From: a virus
Virus record (IMG/VR): IMGVR_UViG_3300033233_000040
Location: 1-61,753 of that record
Reading direction: 5' to 3' (one strand)
Length of the DNA stretch: 61,753 nt
This document shows positions 24,435 through 30,992 of the stretch, one piece after another. Within the stretch, counting starts at the first letter, position 1. Every line of letters begins with the position of its first letter. The position numbers and the translations under genes are program-made. The notes beneath the pieces were generated by a model, which saw only the letters and a list, made by a program, of their open reading frames with translations, was not told where the DNA came from and ran no database searches.

Positions 24435-24611
24435 TTATTTTAAGGTGTCCTCAATGTTTTTCCCTATCGAAGCAATCCGGTCGATAGTCCCGAATGGCGT
24501 TTCTTTTTCGCTATCATTCATAGCCCTGGTCAGCGGAGTAATCATCGTTACATCGGCAACGATATTAACCGGCAGCAAGGCGATGTCTTTAATTAATCCG
24601 AAAAGTCCCAT
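24435..24611 (-). CDS. Cassette 6 hypothetical protein
   Basis: 58 aa after a strong GGAGGA site. MGLFGLIKDIALLPVNIVAD is an amphipathic or membrane-associating helix; the rest (DSEKETPFGTIDRIASIGKN) is soluble. Family unknown. Confidence 0.72.
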   Translation of the reverse strand: MGLFGLIKDIALLPVNIVADVTMITPLTRAMNDSEKETPFGTIDRIASIGKNIEDTLK

Positions 24612-24650
24612 TGTCTCCTCCTTTTTGAATTTGTCTTGCGCGCTTATTTT

Positions 24651-24760
24651 GCACAACGCTACGCCAAAGGGGGAAGTGCGCGATTCAAAAATCTATTGTT
24701 TCGCGCATTTGGGCCGGAGGGCTTGGAAAAGCCCGTAGCCCCCCCTTTGGTTTGTTCTAT
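24651..24760 (-). repeat. attC-like site 6
   Basis: Minus strand: ATAGAAC-AA, CCAAAGGGGG paired with CCCCCTTTGG, then GTTGTGC. The stop TAG of the cassette 5 second gene is part of the left box. Confidence 0.8.
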
Positions 24761-24954
24761 GCAGTATGGCATTGGCGCTCTTCGTTTTTAATTCCCAGTT
24801 CCGTATTTTCCAAATCTTCAAGCCTCCATTCGCTCGGAACACCGGACAGGCTACAGTAGCCCCTTCTTTGAAACGTGCATGTACTACACCGCTTTTCAGC
24901 GCACCGCGCTTGAATCCTGGAAAGGGCTATCTTGATTCTGTTCGTTAGGCGCAT
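24757..24954 (-). CDS. Cassette 5 second gene, Cys-rich small protein
   Basis: 65 aa. The ATG shares one base with the previous stop (TAATG). CAEKRCSTCTFQRRGYC gives four Cys, a likely zinc or Fe-S knot. The gene ends inside the attC-like site. Confidence 0.68.
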   Translation of the reverse strand: MRLTNRIKIALSRIQARCAEKRCSTCTFQRRGYCSLSGVPSEWRLEDLENTELGIKNEERQCHTA

Positions 24955-25205
24955 TACTCGGCTTTCGTGAAGTCAATGTAATATTGCTTGTCCAATTCGA
25001 ACTGATTCCCGGCTTCCGGGTTTACGGTAATCAATTCGATTTTTCCCGAAGGAGTGGCGGCGTAAAACTTTCCATTTTCAGAATCTTTGTTGTTGTCGTA
25101 GACCGGAGAGAGTTTTATGTTTTGAACTTCCTTCGGATTCCCAAAATATCCGTTGCCGGACAACCGCTCAATCGACATTACTTTGAATTTTGCTCTGACA
25201 CTCAT
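24954..25205 (-). CDS. Cassette 5 first gene, hypothetical beta-rich protein
   Basis: 83 aa from ATG after AGGGAA. VRAKFKVMSIERL, NIKLSPVYDN and GKIELITVNPEAG suggest strands of a small beta barrel, ending QYYIDFTKAE. This pattern recalls common short phage proteins of unknown function. Hairpin leader GCGGG/CCCGC. Confidence 0.74.
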   Translation of the reverse strand: MSVRAKFKVMSIERLSGNGYFGNPKEVQNIKLSPVYDNNKDSENGKFYAATPSGKIELITVNPEAGNQFELDKQYYIDFTKAE

Positions 25206-25267
25206 TTTTCCCTGCCTTTCAGCGGGTTTACCCCGCGTTAATTTGATTTGCGCCAATGCCGTATTGC

Positions 25268-25382
25268 ATATAACGGCGGAGGCTTGGCGAAGTGCCTTGC
25301 CACCGACCGGGTTTATATATTTAAGGCAAGGCATTTGGGCCGACCGCGCTTGTCGCGGGAGCCGCCAAGCCTTTTGTTGCAT
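25268..25382 (-). repeat. attC-like site 5
   Basis: Minus strand: ATGCAAC-AA, AGGCTTGGCG paired perfectly with CGCCAAGCCT, then GTTATAT. Cassette 4's ends also pair through CCGCGCC and GGCATGCAAC. Confidence 0.84.
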
Positions 25383-25629
25383 GCCGTTCCGAGGCGCGGT
25401 CTTTGTTTTCGCTTGCAGACATCCATATCTCTCTAGCAAACCGCTTTATGTTGCCATTACAAAAGGATGCGTGCAGCTCCCCGTATTGATTCCAATATTC
25501 TTCAAAACCGATACATTCTTTTTTGATAATCCTATTCTCAAGCCACACCGAATAAGGAATGAATTGGTTCCCAACCATTCCCGCCATCTTTTTCAAAATC
25601 TTATATTCATTGTGCAACATCTGGTTCAT
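25321..25629 (-). CDS. Cassette 4 second gene, hypothetical
   Basis: 102 aa. KILKKMAGMVGNQFIPYSVW, ECIGFEEYWNQYGELHASFC and RFAREIWMSASE form the core; about 20 C-terminal residues come from the attC-like site. It starts two bases after the previous gene. Function unknown. Confidence 0.68.
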   Translation of the reverse strand: MNQMLHNEYKILKKMAGMVGNQFIPYSVWLENRIIKKECIGFEEYWNQYGELHASFCNGNIKRFAREIWMSASENKDRASERHATKGLAAPATSAVGPNALP

Positions 25630-25630
25630 A

Positions 25631-25786
25631 TTATCTTTTGCCTTTTGTTTTTAAGACAATTACGTAGCAGTCCACCGGTTTAACGGTATCATCAAAGATG
25701 GATTCGAATGGCAGGTAGCTCATCTTGACGACTCTTTCGCAGGAGAGGCAGTTTGATTTTGCTTGCTGGTAAGTTTCGTATTTCAT
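25631..25786 (-). CDS. Cassette 4 first gene, small protein
   Basis: 51 aa after AAAGGCAAAG. KSNCLSCERVVKMSYLP has a CxxC pair; a third Cys is near the end. Leader hairpin GCAGG/CCTGC. Function unknown. Confidence 0.66.
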   Translation of the reverse strand: MKYETYQQAKSNCLSCERVVKMSYLPFESIFDDTVKPVDCYVIVLKTKGKR

Positions 25787-25841
25787 CTTTGCCTTTCAGC
25801 AGGCTTGCCTGCGTTAATTGTCTTCCGCGCCAAGGTATGGC

Positions 25842-25988
25842 ATGCAACGTGCTACGCAACGCCCGAAGACGTGCCGGTTAGTGTACACGGGGACGCCCCA
25901 CAATAATAGTCCTGATTTGTTCTATATAATTCGCAAACCTTACCGGGGTCGAAAGAAGGACACGTTTTTGGGCTTGCGTTTGTTGCCT
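25842..25988 (-). repeat. attC-like site 4
   Basis: Minus strand: AGGCAAC-AA, ACGCAAGCCC paired with GGGCGTTGCGT, which has one extra G bulged from the stem. A single extrahelical base in this arm is what integron integrases use to choose the strand. Right box GTTGCAT. Confidence 0.84.
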
Positions 25989-26385
25989 GCTTTAAAACGG
26001 CGCTGTCTTCGATTGGTGGATAAAGCTGATCGCATTTCGGGCATTTCATAAATTGTTTGGTTGTTCCCGATTGAAGGAGGGGTTGTAACGGGCTGCCTTC
26101 ATGGATACGAATAAAAGCCGGAACAAGGGGCGAATCACATCGACAGAGAGGCTTTTGTTTTTCGGAATAACATCCGCCCCCATCTTTGAAATCCTCGTTA
26201 ATGCAGTCACCCATCCTGCCAAGTTCACAGGTTTCACAATCCCGCCAATACGCCGGTTCGCATTCCGGTAGTTCTCCGCTGTCACATGGTGCCTCCCCTT
26301 TACAGGCGCACTCACCCATCCGATTGAAAAGCCCATCAAAGCCGTGAGCCTTGAGATAGTCTTTGATTATTTCTTTGCAATTCAT
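25852..26385 (-). CDS. Cassette 3 Cys-rich protein
   Basis: 177 aa. Many cysteine pairs: GECACKGEAPC, CEPAYWRDCETCELGRMGDC, PLCRCDSP, MKCPKCDQLYPP, so several zinc knots. The N-terminus KEIIKDYLKAHGFDGLF is helical. The last residues overlap the attC-like site. Such Cys-rich proteins are common phage accessory genes of unknown role. Confidence 0.75.
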   Translation of the reverse strand: MNCKEIIKDYLKAHGFDGLFNRMGECACKGEAPCDSGELPECEPAYWRDCETCELGRMGDCINEDFKDGGGCYSEKQKPLCRCDSPLVPAFIRIHEGSPLQPLLQSGTTKQFMKCPKCDQLYPPIEDSAVLKQATNASPKTCPSFDPGKVCELYRTNQDYYCGASPCTLTGTSSGVA

Positions 26386-26440
26386 TCTTGCCTTTCCGAC
26401 CGCTTGCGGGCGGTCTTTGTTTTCAGCGCCGTTTTATTGC

Positions 26441-26495
26441 AGGCAACACGGTCAATGGCGATTTATTGCGCCACCAATCTCATATACGGTTGAAG
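26441..26495 (-). repeat. attC-like site 3 (atypical)
   Basis: Minus strand: GCTTCAAC, inner TTGGTGGCG paired with CGCCATTGA, then GTTGCCT. Only 55 bp, and its left box does not match the start of cassette 2, so it is probably rearranged. Confidence 0.6.
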
Positions 26496-26768
26496 CGCAA
26501 TATTTAGGCGCTCCAGTAGGTCGGTTAATTGGGGAGTCGAAAACTCATAGTCTATATTTTCTTCCCAATCCTGGACAGCATTGGCGAGCGCCGACGCCAT
26601 TGACCGTGTTGTGCGAAGTGCTTGCCCCTCTTTGTCTTTGGCGGGCGGTGATTTTTCGTCAAGTTCTCGCATCAAATATAGGGCTCGATTTGCTTTATGT
26701 CCCTGTCCGTTGGACTTATCGGTTTCAAGCCAGAATTTTAACGTCTCCCATTTTTCCTCCGCTTCCAT
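26463..26768 (-). CDS. Cassette 2 hypothetical helical protein
   Basis: 101 aa from the ATG after AAAGGC. ETLKFWLETDKSNGQGHKAN, RALYLMRELDEK, SMASALANAVQDWEEN: all-helical. Function unknown. The same frame is open upstream only because it passes through the repeat. Confidence 0.7.
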   Translation of the reverse strand: MEAEEKWETLKFWLETDKSNGQGHKANRALYLMRELDEKSPPAKDKEGQALRTTRSMASALANAVQDWEENIDYEFSTPQLTDLLERLNIALQPYMRLVAQ

Positions 26769-26811
26769 TTTTGCCTTTCCGCCCGCCTCTTTGTCTTGGG
26801 GCAGGCATTTT

Positions 26812-26899
26812 GCACAACGGGCTGATGCAGGCTGAAGCGCGTAGCGTTTGGGCCGAATGGCGGAATCCCCGCCATGAGCCAGCCTGCATTTTGTTGCAT
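26812..26899 (-). repeat. attC-like site 2
   Basis: Minus strand: ATGCAAC-AA, ATGCAGGCTG paired perfectly with CAGCCTGCAT, CAGCC, then GTTGTGC. Inner arms are identical to those of site 11. Confidence 0.84.
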
Positions 26900-26920
26900 G
26901 AAGTAAAACCCCGCCGTCTT

Positions 26921-27100
26921 TCATATTGTCACCGGCTTTGATTCTGATTGCCAAAAAATTGTATCCCCGTCTTCCATTACAAGATTTCCGTGAGCGACTT
27001 CGCGGCGTAACTGGTCAGCCGCGAGATTGAGAAGCGCGGGAACGCTGTCGATACTCAAAACTTCCACGGTGACGGATAGGGTTATTTTATTTGCTCGCAT
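26921..27100 (-). CDS. Cassette 1 second gene, common phage small protein
   Basis: 59 aa, AAGGAG before the ATG. ITLSVTVEVLSIDSVPALLN followed by EDGDTIFWQ resembles a short protein that often sits beside the MITK-type gene in phage genomes. Function unknown. Confidence 0.75.
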   Translation of the reverse strand: MRANKITLSVTVEVLSIDSVPALLNLAADQLRREVAHGNLVMEDGDTIFWQSESKPVTI

Positions 27101-27109
27101 TTTTACTCC

Positions 27110-27277
27110 TTAATCTTTTATGAAATCGGGTATCGGGACGCTGCATTCTCCAGAAACGATTCGGGCGCTTGCGGAATCAATTATGATTTCCGTATGCGGG
27201 TTGTAGTTCTCGTTGATAAATTGAACCAACGGACGGGCCAGAACTTCAAAGGCTTCCCTCTTGTCTTTTGTAATCAT
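27110..27277 (-). CDS. Cassette 1 first gene, common phage small protein
   Basis: 55 aa after GAAAGG. MITKDKREAFEVLARPLVQF and NPHTEIIIDSASARI match a widespread small phage protein family without a known role. It and the next gene form a two-gene cassette. Confidence 0.76.
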   Translation of the reverse strand: MITKDKREAFEVLARPLVQFINENYNPHTEIIIDSASARIVSGECSVPIPDFIKD

Positions 27278-27333
27278 GTTTCCTTTCTTGCGGCCTTGGC
27301 CGCTCCCGCTTCTCTTCGGCGGGGTTTTATTTT

Positions 27334-27340
27334 ATGCAAC
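27334..27340 (-). repeat. attC-like site 1 (single right box, array entry point)
   Basis: Only GTTGCAT is present, two to three bases after the stop of the 27344 gene, and cassette 1 starts here. It would be the equivalent of an attI or of a cassette inserted into a non-canonical G-TT target. Confidence 0.6.
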
Positions 27341-27343
27341 TCC

Positions 27344-27856
27344 CTATAACGCGCCACCTGATTGCGCCATAGGCCCATTTAGATTGACTCTCGATAGCGG
27401 CCCCGCGACCTTCCCCGCGTTGTCCTTCTGGCGGGTAACAGTCTTGACCTTGCTGATCTGGAGATTGTCGGTTAAGTCCAGGAGTTTCATGGAGTCGCCG
27501 CCGGTCAAATGGTTCCGGGTGGTGCGAAGAAACTCTTCGAACTGCACCAGGGGCATCTTTTGACCGTTCTTGACCAGGAGATAATTGAGTATGGGGGCGA
27601 TGCTCAGTTTGCACGAGGCCACCGCAGCCGAATGCATGGTGGGCTCAAGAGTGTCAAAAGCCCGGCATTGAAGCATGTCAAAGAAGACGAAGACCTTCTT
27701 AACGTCATACGTCAGGTAGTCGATGAAGTCCTGAAGGGAGTCCGTGCTGAAGGTCCCTTTGGTTTCGTCCTTGAGTTCCTGCACGGGATTGCCGAGAAGT
27801 ACCTGGCCGGTCGGCCCCGCGGTTACGTTGATCTGGAGAGCTTTGTCGTTGTCCAT
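27344..27856 (-). CDS. Hypothetical early protein at the array entry
   Basis: 170 aa. KALQINVTAGPTGQVLLGN, FIDYLTYDVKKVFVFFDML, MPLVQFEEFLRTTRNHLTGG. The last residues are Gly/Ser/Ala-rich (NLNGPMAQSGGAL), perhaps altered when the first cassette inserted. Not recognised. Confidence 0.72.
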   Translation of the reverse strand: MDNDKALQINVTAGPTGQVLLGNPVQELKDETKGTFSTDSLQDFIDYLTYDVKKVFVFFDMLQCRAFDTLEPTMHSAAVASCKLSIAPILNYLLVKNGQKMPLVQFEEFLRTTRNHLTGGDSMKLLDLTDNLQISKVKTVTRQKDNAGKVAGPLSRVNLNGPMAQSGGAL

Positions 27857-27870
27857 GGGTAGTTTCCTTT

Positions 27871-27910
27871 CTTTTACCGAAGTTTACTGCGCTTTACCGT
27901 ATTTTACCGC
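27871..27910 (-). repeat. Four 10-bp tandem repeats
   Basis: Minus strand CGGTAAAATA, CGGTAAAGCG, CAGTAAACTT, CGGTAAAAGA in direct register. The period of one DNA turn places all GTAAA boxes on one helix face. It contains the stop of the upstream gene and ends at the ribosome site of the 27344 gene. Confidence 0.8.
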
Positions 27911-28227
27911 TGGTTCCCGGGATGCCCTTCAGGGAAAAGGCTTGTCTGCAGGAGGCCGTCGATGGACTCGCCGTCACCGATGGCGTGGCCGGCCTCGTAT
28001 TCCGTTGTGTACTTGATGGATTTCTTGATCGGCATCGTGTGGGTGAGCGAGAACTGCGTTTTGCCGAAGTTGTCGCCCTCTGGCGGCGGCTCGATGACGA
28101 TCTTCATTGTCATGACAATCGCCTGCTTGCTTTCCATGGCGAGCCCCTGGCACTTTTCAAAAAGCGCCTGTGAATCCTGGGCGAACAAGCCCCGGCCGAC
28201 TTCAAAGAAAAGCTGTTTCCGTTTCAT
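27904..28227 (-). CDS. Hypothetical early protein
   Basis: 107 aa from the ATG after GGAGATCAG. VMTMKIVIEPPPEGDNFGKT then SLTHTMPIKKSIKYTTEYEAG. The pattern resembles small phage proteins found near recombination genes. Function unknown. It overlaps a tiny membrane peptide gene by 4 bp. Confidence 0.7.
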   Translation of the reverse strand: MKRKQLFFEVGRGLFAQDSQALFEKCQGLAMESKQAIVMTMKIVIEPPPEGDNFGKTQFSLTHTMPIKKSIKYTTEYEAGHAIGDGESIDGLLQTSLFPEGHPGNQR

Positions 28228-28316
28228 CTGATCTCCTTTTTTATAATTATGGTCAACACCAGCCAGACCAGGGCCGCCGCCAGAAGGAGGCATTTGATTT
28301 CCTTATCGCTCATCAT
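28224..28316 (-). CDS. 30-residue membrane peptide
   Basis: MMSDKEIK, then a hydrophobic helix LLLAAALVWLVLTIII and a KKEIR tail. It has GAGGATC before the start and an ATGA overlap with the next gene. Typical of phage micro-membrane proteins. Confidence 0.6.
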   Translation of the reverse strand: MMSDKEIKCLLLAAALVWLVLTIIIKKEIR

Positions 28317-28348
28317 CAGATCCTCGATTTCCTTTCGTCCCGGCAAAG

Positions 28349-28388
28349 AAAAAGGGCAATGCGGTGATGTAGGCACCAACATTGCCCC
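28349..28388 (-). terminator. Intrinsic terminator, leftward
   Basis: Minus strand GGGCAATG and CATTGCCC, with an inner GGTG/CACC pairing, followed by T5. Near-copy of the terminator at 18033-18069. Confidence 0.82.
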
Positions 28389-28397
28389 TTTTCCCGA

Positions 28398-28490
28398 TCA
28401 GCGCGCCCCAAGTGTACAGCCCAAAGCGCGATGACTGCCAAGACTTAAAATGTGATCCATACCGGAAAAGTCCTTGTTTTTTTTGTCCAT
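28398..28490 (-). CDS. Possible 30-residue peptide
   Basis: MDKKNKDFSGMDHILSLGSH then a short tail, between the Cas4-like gene and the terminator. Weak ribosome site; support is positional only. Confidence 0.3.
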   Translation of the reverse strand: MDKKNKDFSGMDHILSLGSHRALGCTLGAR

Positions 28491-28505
28491 TCTGCCGTCC
28501 ATTGA

Positions 28506-29429
28506 TTAAGCTGCAATCTTTTCAATCTGGAGTCTGAACGCGCATTTAGCATCCCTTTTTCCCGTCAGTCGGAAATTTCCAACCAAGAGGTTGAGGCAAC
28601 CCTTCTCGTCCGCCGTCGCCTTCGCCCTTTCCCGGATCAAGTCGTACTCCTTGTCGCATTCGAGGGCGGTTTCTTTTTTATCCAGGTACGTTTCCAGTCG
28701 CTTGGCGAATATGGGGTCGTCGCTGATTTTAAGTTCGACCCCGAAATTAATTTCAGGGCAACACGTGAGTTTAAAGGGGCATTCTCGGCATTTTTCCAGA
28801 TCTCCTATTTTGTCGGGCAAGGTTTTTGCCGCGACATGTTTGTTGATTTCTTCGGCTGTTTTAAGACAAGCCTCGGCAAGTTCGTAATCCAGTGACACCT
28901 CAACCTGTTTGAGTTCGCCCGTGCTTTTGTTTTTCAGAATAAAAAGAGCAACGTCGATGTCTTTTGACAGCATATACAGCATGATCTGCGCCATGTACGC
29001 CCTGGTCCATGGCTTCTTCTTGAAGTCCTCGAAAGAGTTCACGCTTGTGAAAATATGCGGGGACATGCTTTTGATTTCGACGGGAACCGCTTTCCCGTCC
29101 ACAACAAGAACGCCGTCCAGGTGTCCCGTGATTTGTTGCGCGGGCAATTCGAAGGCGCTTTGTTGTTCGATGATTTGTATCCCGGCCGCCGCAAGATCCC
29201 GCAGAACAATTTGTTCCTGATTGTTGCCCTCGTCAAAGACGAGCTGAAGCCTCGCGTCCGGCAATTCCTTGTCCTGCCAGTTCGTGCGCTCGTAAACACC
29301 ACGGCGCAAGCATCCTTCCAGAGAGGAAACGAAATACCCCAAACCGGAGGCGCGGTTGGTCTTGCAGGGATAGCGCTTGATTTGGCCGGCCTTAAAGGCC
29401 AGGATGGCGTCAACGAGGTTGATAATCAT
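28506..29429 (-). CDS. Cas4/RecB-like PD-(D/E)XK exonuclease
   Basis: 307 aa from an ATG overlapping the upstream stop by 4 bp. Active-site strand GHLDGVLVVDGKAVPVEIKS gives D and E-x-K; QIMLYML is motif IV. A Cys near the N-terminus (LEGCLRRGVY) plus KCRECPFKLTC could hold the 4Fe-4S cluster of Cas4-type nucleases. It probably resects DNA ends for homologous recombination with the adjacent protein. Confidence 0.85.
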   Translation of the reverse strand: MIINLVDAILAFKAGQIKRYPCKTNRASGLGYFVSSLEGCLRRGVYERTNWQDKELPDARLQLVFDEGNNQEQIVLRDLAAAGIQIIEQQSAFELPAQQITGHLDGVLVVDGKAVPVEIKSMSPHIFTSVNSFEDFKKKPWTRAYMAQIMLYMLSKDIDVALFILKNKSTGELKQVEVSLDYELAEACLKTAEEINKHVAAKTLPDKIGDLEKCRECPFKLTCCPEINFGVELKISDDPIFAKRLETYLDKKETALECDKEYDLIRERAKATADEKGCLNLLVGNFRLTGKRDAKCAFRLQIEKIAA

Positions 29430-30484
29430 TTTGCCTCCTTCATGGTTTTGACGATATATTCGCAAAGAGACTGCGTTTCTGTCTCGTTGCATTCCACGAG
29501 ATCTTTTCCGAGCGTGTCGCGCAAAAAATCGTCGGTGTGCTTGTTGAAGGTTTTGATGTTTCCGTTTTTCTCGGCCCGGGCCTTGTATTCGGAGAACTTA
29601 GTTTTCCATGGCGCGGGCTCGCCTTTCCCGTTCTCCGCGGCGGCTTTGTTGCGCTTGGAAGTCATCTCGTCGTGGTCTTTTTTTACTTTCTCGTAGATGA
29701 TCGGCACCTGCTTTTCGGAAAGCTGCTTTACAGAGTCTTTCCCGGGAATTTTCTTTCCATCGCCGTTTGTCCATGCCGTGTACGCGATGAGGGCTTGTTT
29801 CGCGGCCATTTCAACGCCGCCGCACATATCGAGAATCATATCCATGATGCCCTTGCGCTTTTCGGTCGTCTCGGGCGTATCGCTCCCGGCCTTGTCGTGT
29901 TCAACCTTGGTGCATTTTAATGCGGTGATTTTGCCTTTGGTGATTTCCGCGATCTCCTCCCACGTGAAAGAAAGACCGAGAAGGGATTTGAGGCCTCGAT
30001 TGAAGAAGTTTGTAAGCGCCTTCTTCTTCACGTCTGTCATGTCGATTTCAGACAGAGGCAAGAATGCGCCATGGGCTTTTCCGAAAAATGGGTCACGACT
30101 TGAGCCCGTACCAATCTCGGGGACAAACCGGCCCATATATGTGACGTTTCCAGAGCAGTGGAAAACAATGAACGCTCCTTTTTCGTCTTCGCCGGTTTCG
30201 CGCTCGAACGTCGGAGAGCCGTAAGAGACGCCGAATGTCTGGGCAATCTTACTGGCTCCCGCCCACTCCAAGTAGGGCTTTCCATCCTGGTCGATCCAAT
30301 CCGCAGCGGACGTGACGGTTAGCGCGAGTTCGCGGATCCGGCTGGCGAATTTGACGTACTTCTCTGCCTGGGCCAGCATGGCGTCAAAGTTTTGCCCAGA
30401 AATCACAGCTCCGCCTATGGTCTGAATGGGCTCGGCTACAGGAACGATGTCCGCGCTCTTTTCTTTTCCTTCTCCGTTTGCCAT
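29426..30484 (-). CDS. Putative phage recombination (annealing) protein
   Basis: 352 aa. YVKFASRIRELALTVTSAAD, WAGASKIAQTFGVSYGSPTF, CSGNVTYMGRFVPEIGTGSS, VKKKALTNFFNRGLKSLLGL. The family is found beside Cas4- or YqaJ-type nucleases in phages; I infer a single-strand annealing or recombination-mediator role from that pairing. The C-terminus is lysine-rich. There is no recognisable catalytic motif. Confidence 0.6.
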   Translation of the reverse strand: MANGEGKEKSADIVPVAEPIQTIGGAVISGQNFDAMLAQAEKYVKFASRIRELALTVTSAADWIDQDGKPYLEWAGASKIAQTFGVSYGSPTFERETGEDEKGAFIVFHCSGNVTYMGRFVPEIGTGSSRDPFFGKAHGAFLPLSEIDMTDVKKKALTNFFNRGLKSLLGLSFTWEEIAEITKGKITALKCTKVEHDKAGSDTPETTEKRKGIMDMILDMCGGVEMAAKQALIAYTAWTNGDGKKIPGKDSVKQLSEKQVPIIYEKVKKDHDEMTSKRNKAAAENGKGEPAPWKTKFSEYKARAEKNGNIKTFNKHTDDFLRDTLGKDLVECNETETQSLCEYIVKTMKEAK

Positions 30485-30525
30485 GGTATTTCCTTTCGGT
30501 TTATTTTTCGTCTTTATTCTCAATC

Positions 30526-30819
30526 TCAGTCAGATAGACCTGCATGGGACCGCGCCGGAAACCTACCATGCGGATGCGCTTTGAAGGGGTATTCGGGGGC
30601 GTTGGTTTTTTCTCCGGTCTTTCGCAAATCTTTGCCATTCCTTTCCTCCTGTCGTTGGAAGTCTTCGGCCACCATTTTGACGCTAGAGGGAGTTAAATAT
30701 TTTGCGGCCAGCAAGAAGTCGGTTGGCAATTTATCCTTGAATTGCGATTCAATTTCGGGAGTGACGAGGTAGTCGGTCTTCTTGATGGCCTCGAAAAAAT
30801 CCTTGATTGTGGCGTTCAT
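30526..30819 (-). CDS. Hypothetical early protein
   Basis: 97 aa from an ATG overlapping the upstream stop (ATGA). MNATIKDFFEAIKKTDYLVT, LPTDFLLAAKYLTPSSVKM, then a basic C-terminus HPHGRFPARSHAGLSD. Unknown. Confidence 0.62.
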   Translation of the reverse strand: MNATIKDFFEAIKKTDYLVTPEIESQFKDKLPTDFLLAAKYLTPSSVKMVAEDFQRQEERNGKDLRKTGEKTNAPEYPFKAHPHGRFPARSHAGLSD

Positions 30820-30992
30820 ACCCCGACCTCTTTGAATTCGACCAGATATTGCTCGCGGCATTCTTCGTGCGTTTTCATCGTGTGGTGCTCGTGCGCGCTT
30901 TTTTGCCAGCATTCAATACAACCTTCCTTGGTGACCGAGACTGGTGCGGCCGTGTGCAGGGAAAGCCAGTTGCAATGCGTGTGCGTGGTCAT
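30816..30992 (-). CDS. Small His/Cys-rich protein
   Basis: 58 aa. THTHCNWLSLHT, KEGCIECWQKSAHEHHTMK and THEECREQY: several Cys and His, likely a zinc-binding finger. 4-bp overlaps on both sides. Unknown role. Confidence 0.62.
   Translation of the reverse strand: MTTHTHCNWLSLHTAAPVSVTKEGCIECWQKSAHEHHTMKTHEECREQYLVEFKEVGV

Larger units (their letters stand above)
22255..27340 (-). mobile_element. Integron-like gene cassette array (11 cassettes, no integron integrase)
   Basis: Eleven units, each with one or two minus-strand genes and an attC-like site at the 3' end. Cassette extents on the plus strand: C1 26893-27340, C2 26489-26818, C3 25982-26447, C4 25376-25848, C5 24754-25274, C6 24413-24657, C7 23825-24303, C8 23564-23744, C9 23196-23443, C10 22750-23106, C11 22255-22681. 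In all but C2, the bases after the opening GTT box are complementary to those before the closing box of the same unit (for example GTTGTAAGC...CCACGCC and GGCGTGG...GCTTACAAC in C10). That is the expected outcome of insertion of circular cassettes by recombination in the GTT box. Several stop codons lie inside the sites. C1, C7 and C11 share ends but carry different genes. Confidence 0.82.

Noticed and set aside
24944-24950. GTTAGGC, the textbook integron core
   Set aside because: It is on the plus strand within the first codons of the 24757 gene, has no partner box or inner stem, and runs against the array orientation.
22220-27340. CRISPR array
   Set aside because: The repeated sites are long, variable hairpins separating genes; no short identical repeats with uniform spacers.
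22220-27340. Plain terminators or REP elements between small genes
   Set aside because: No T-runs follow the stems, and own-end pairing of each unit's outer boxes is not expected for terminators or REPs.
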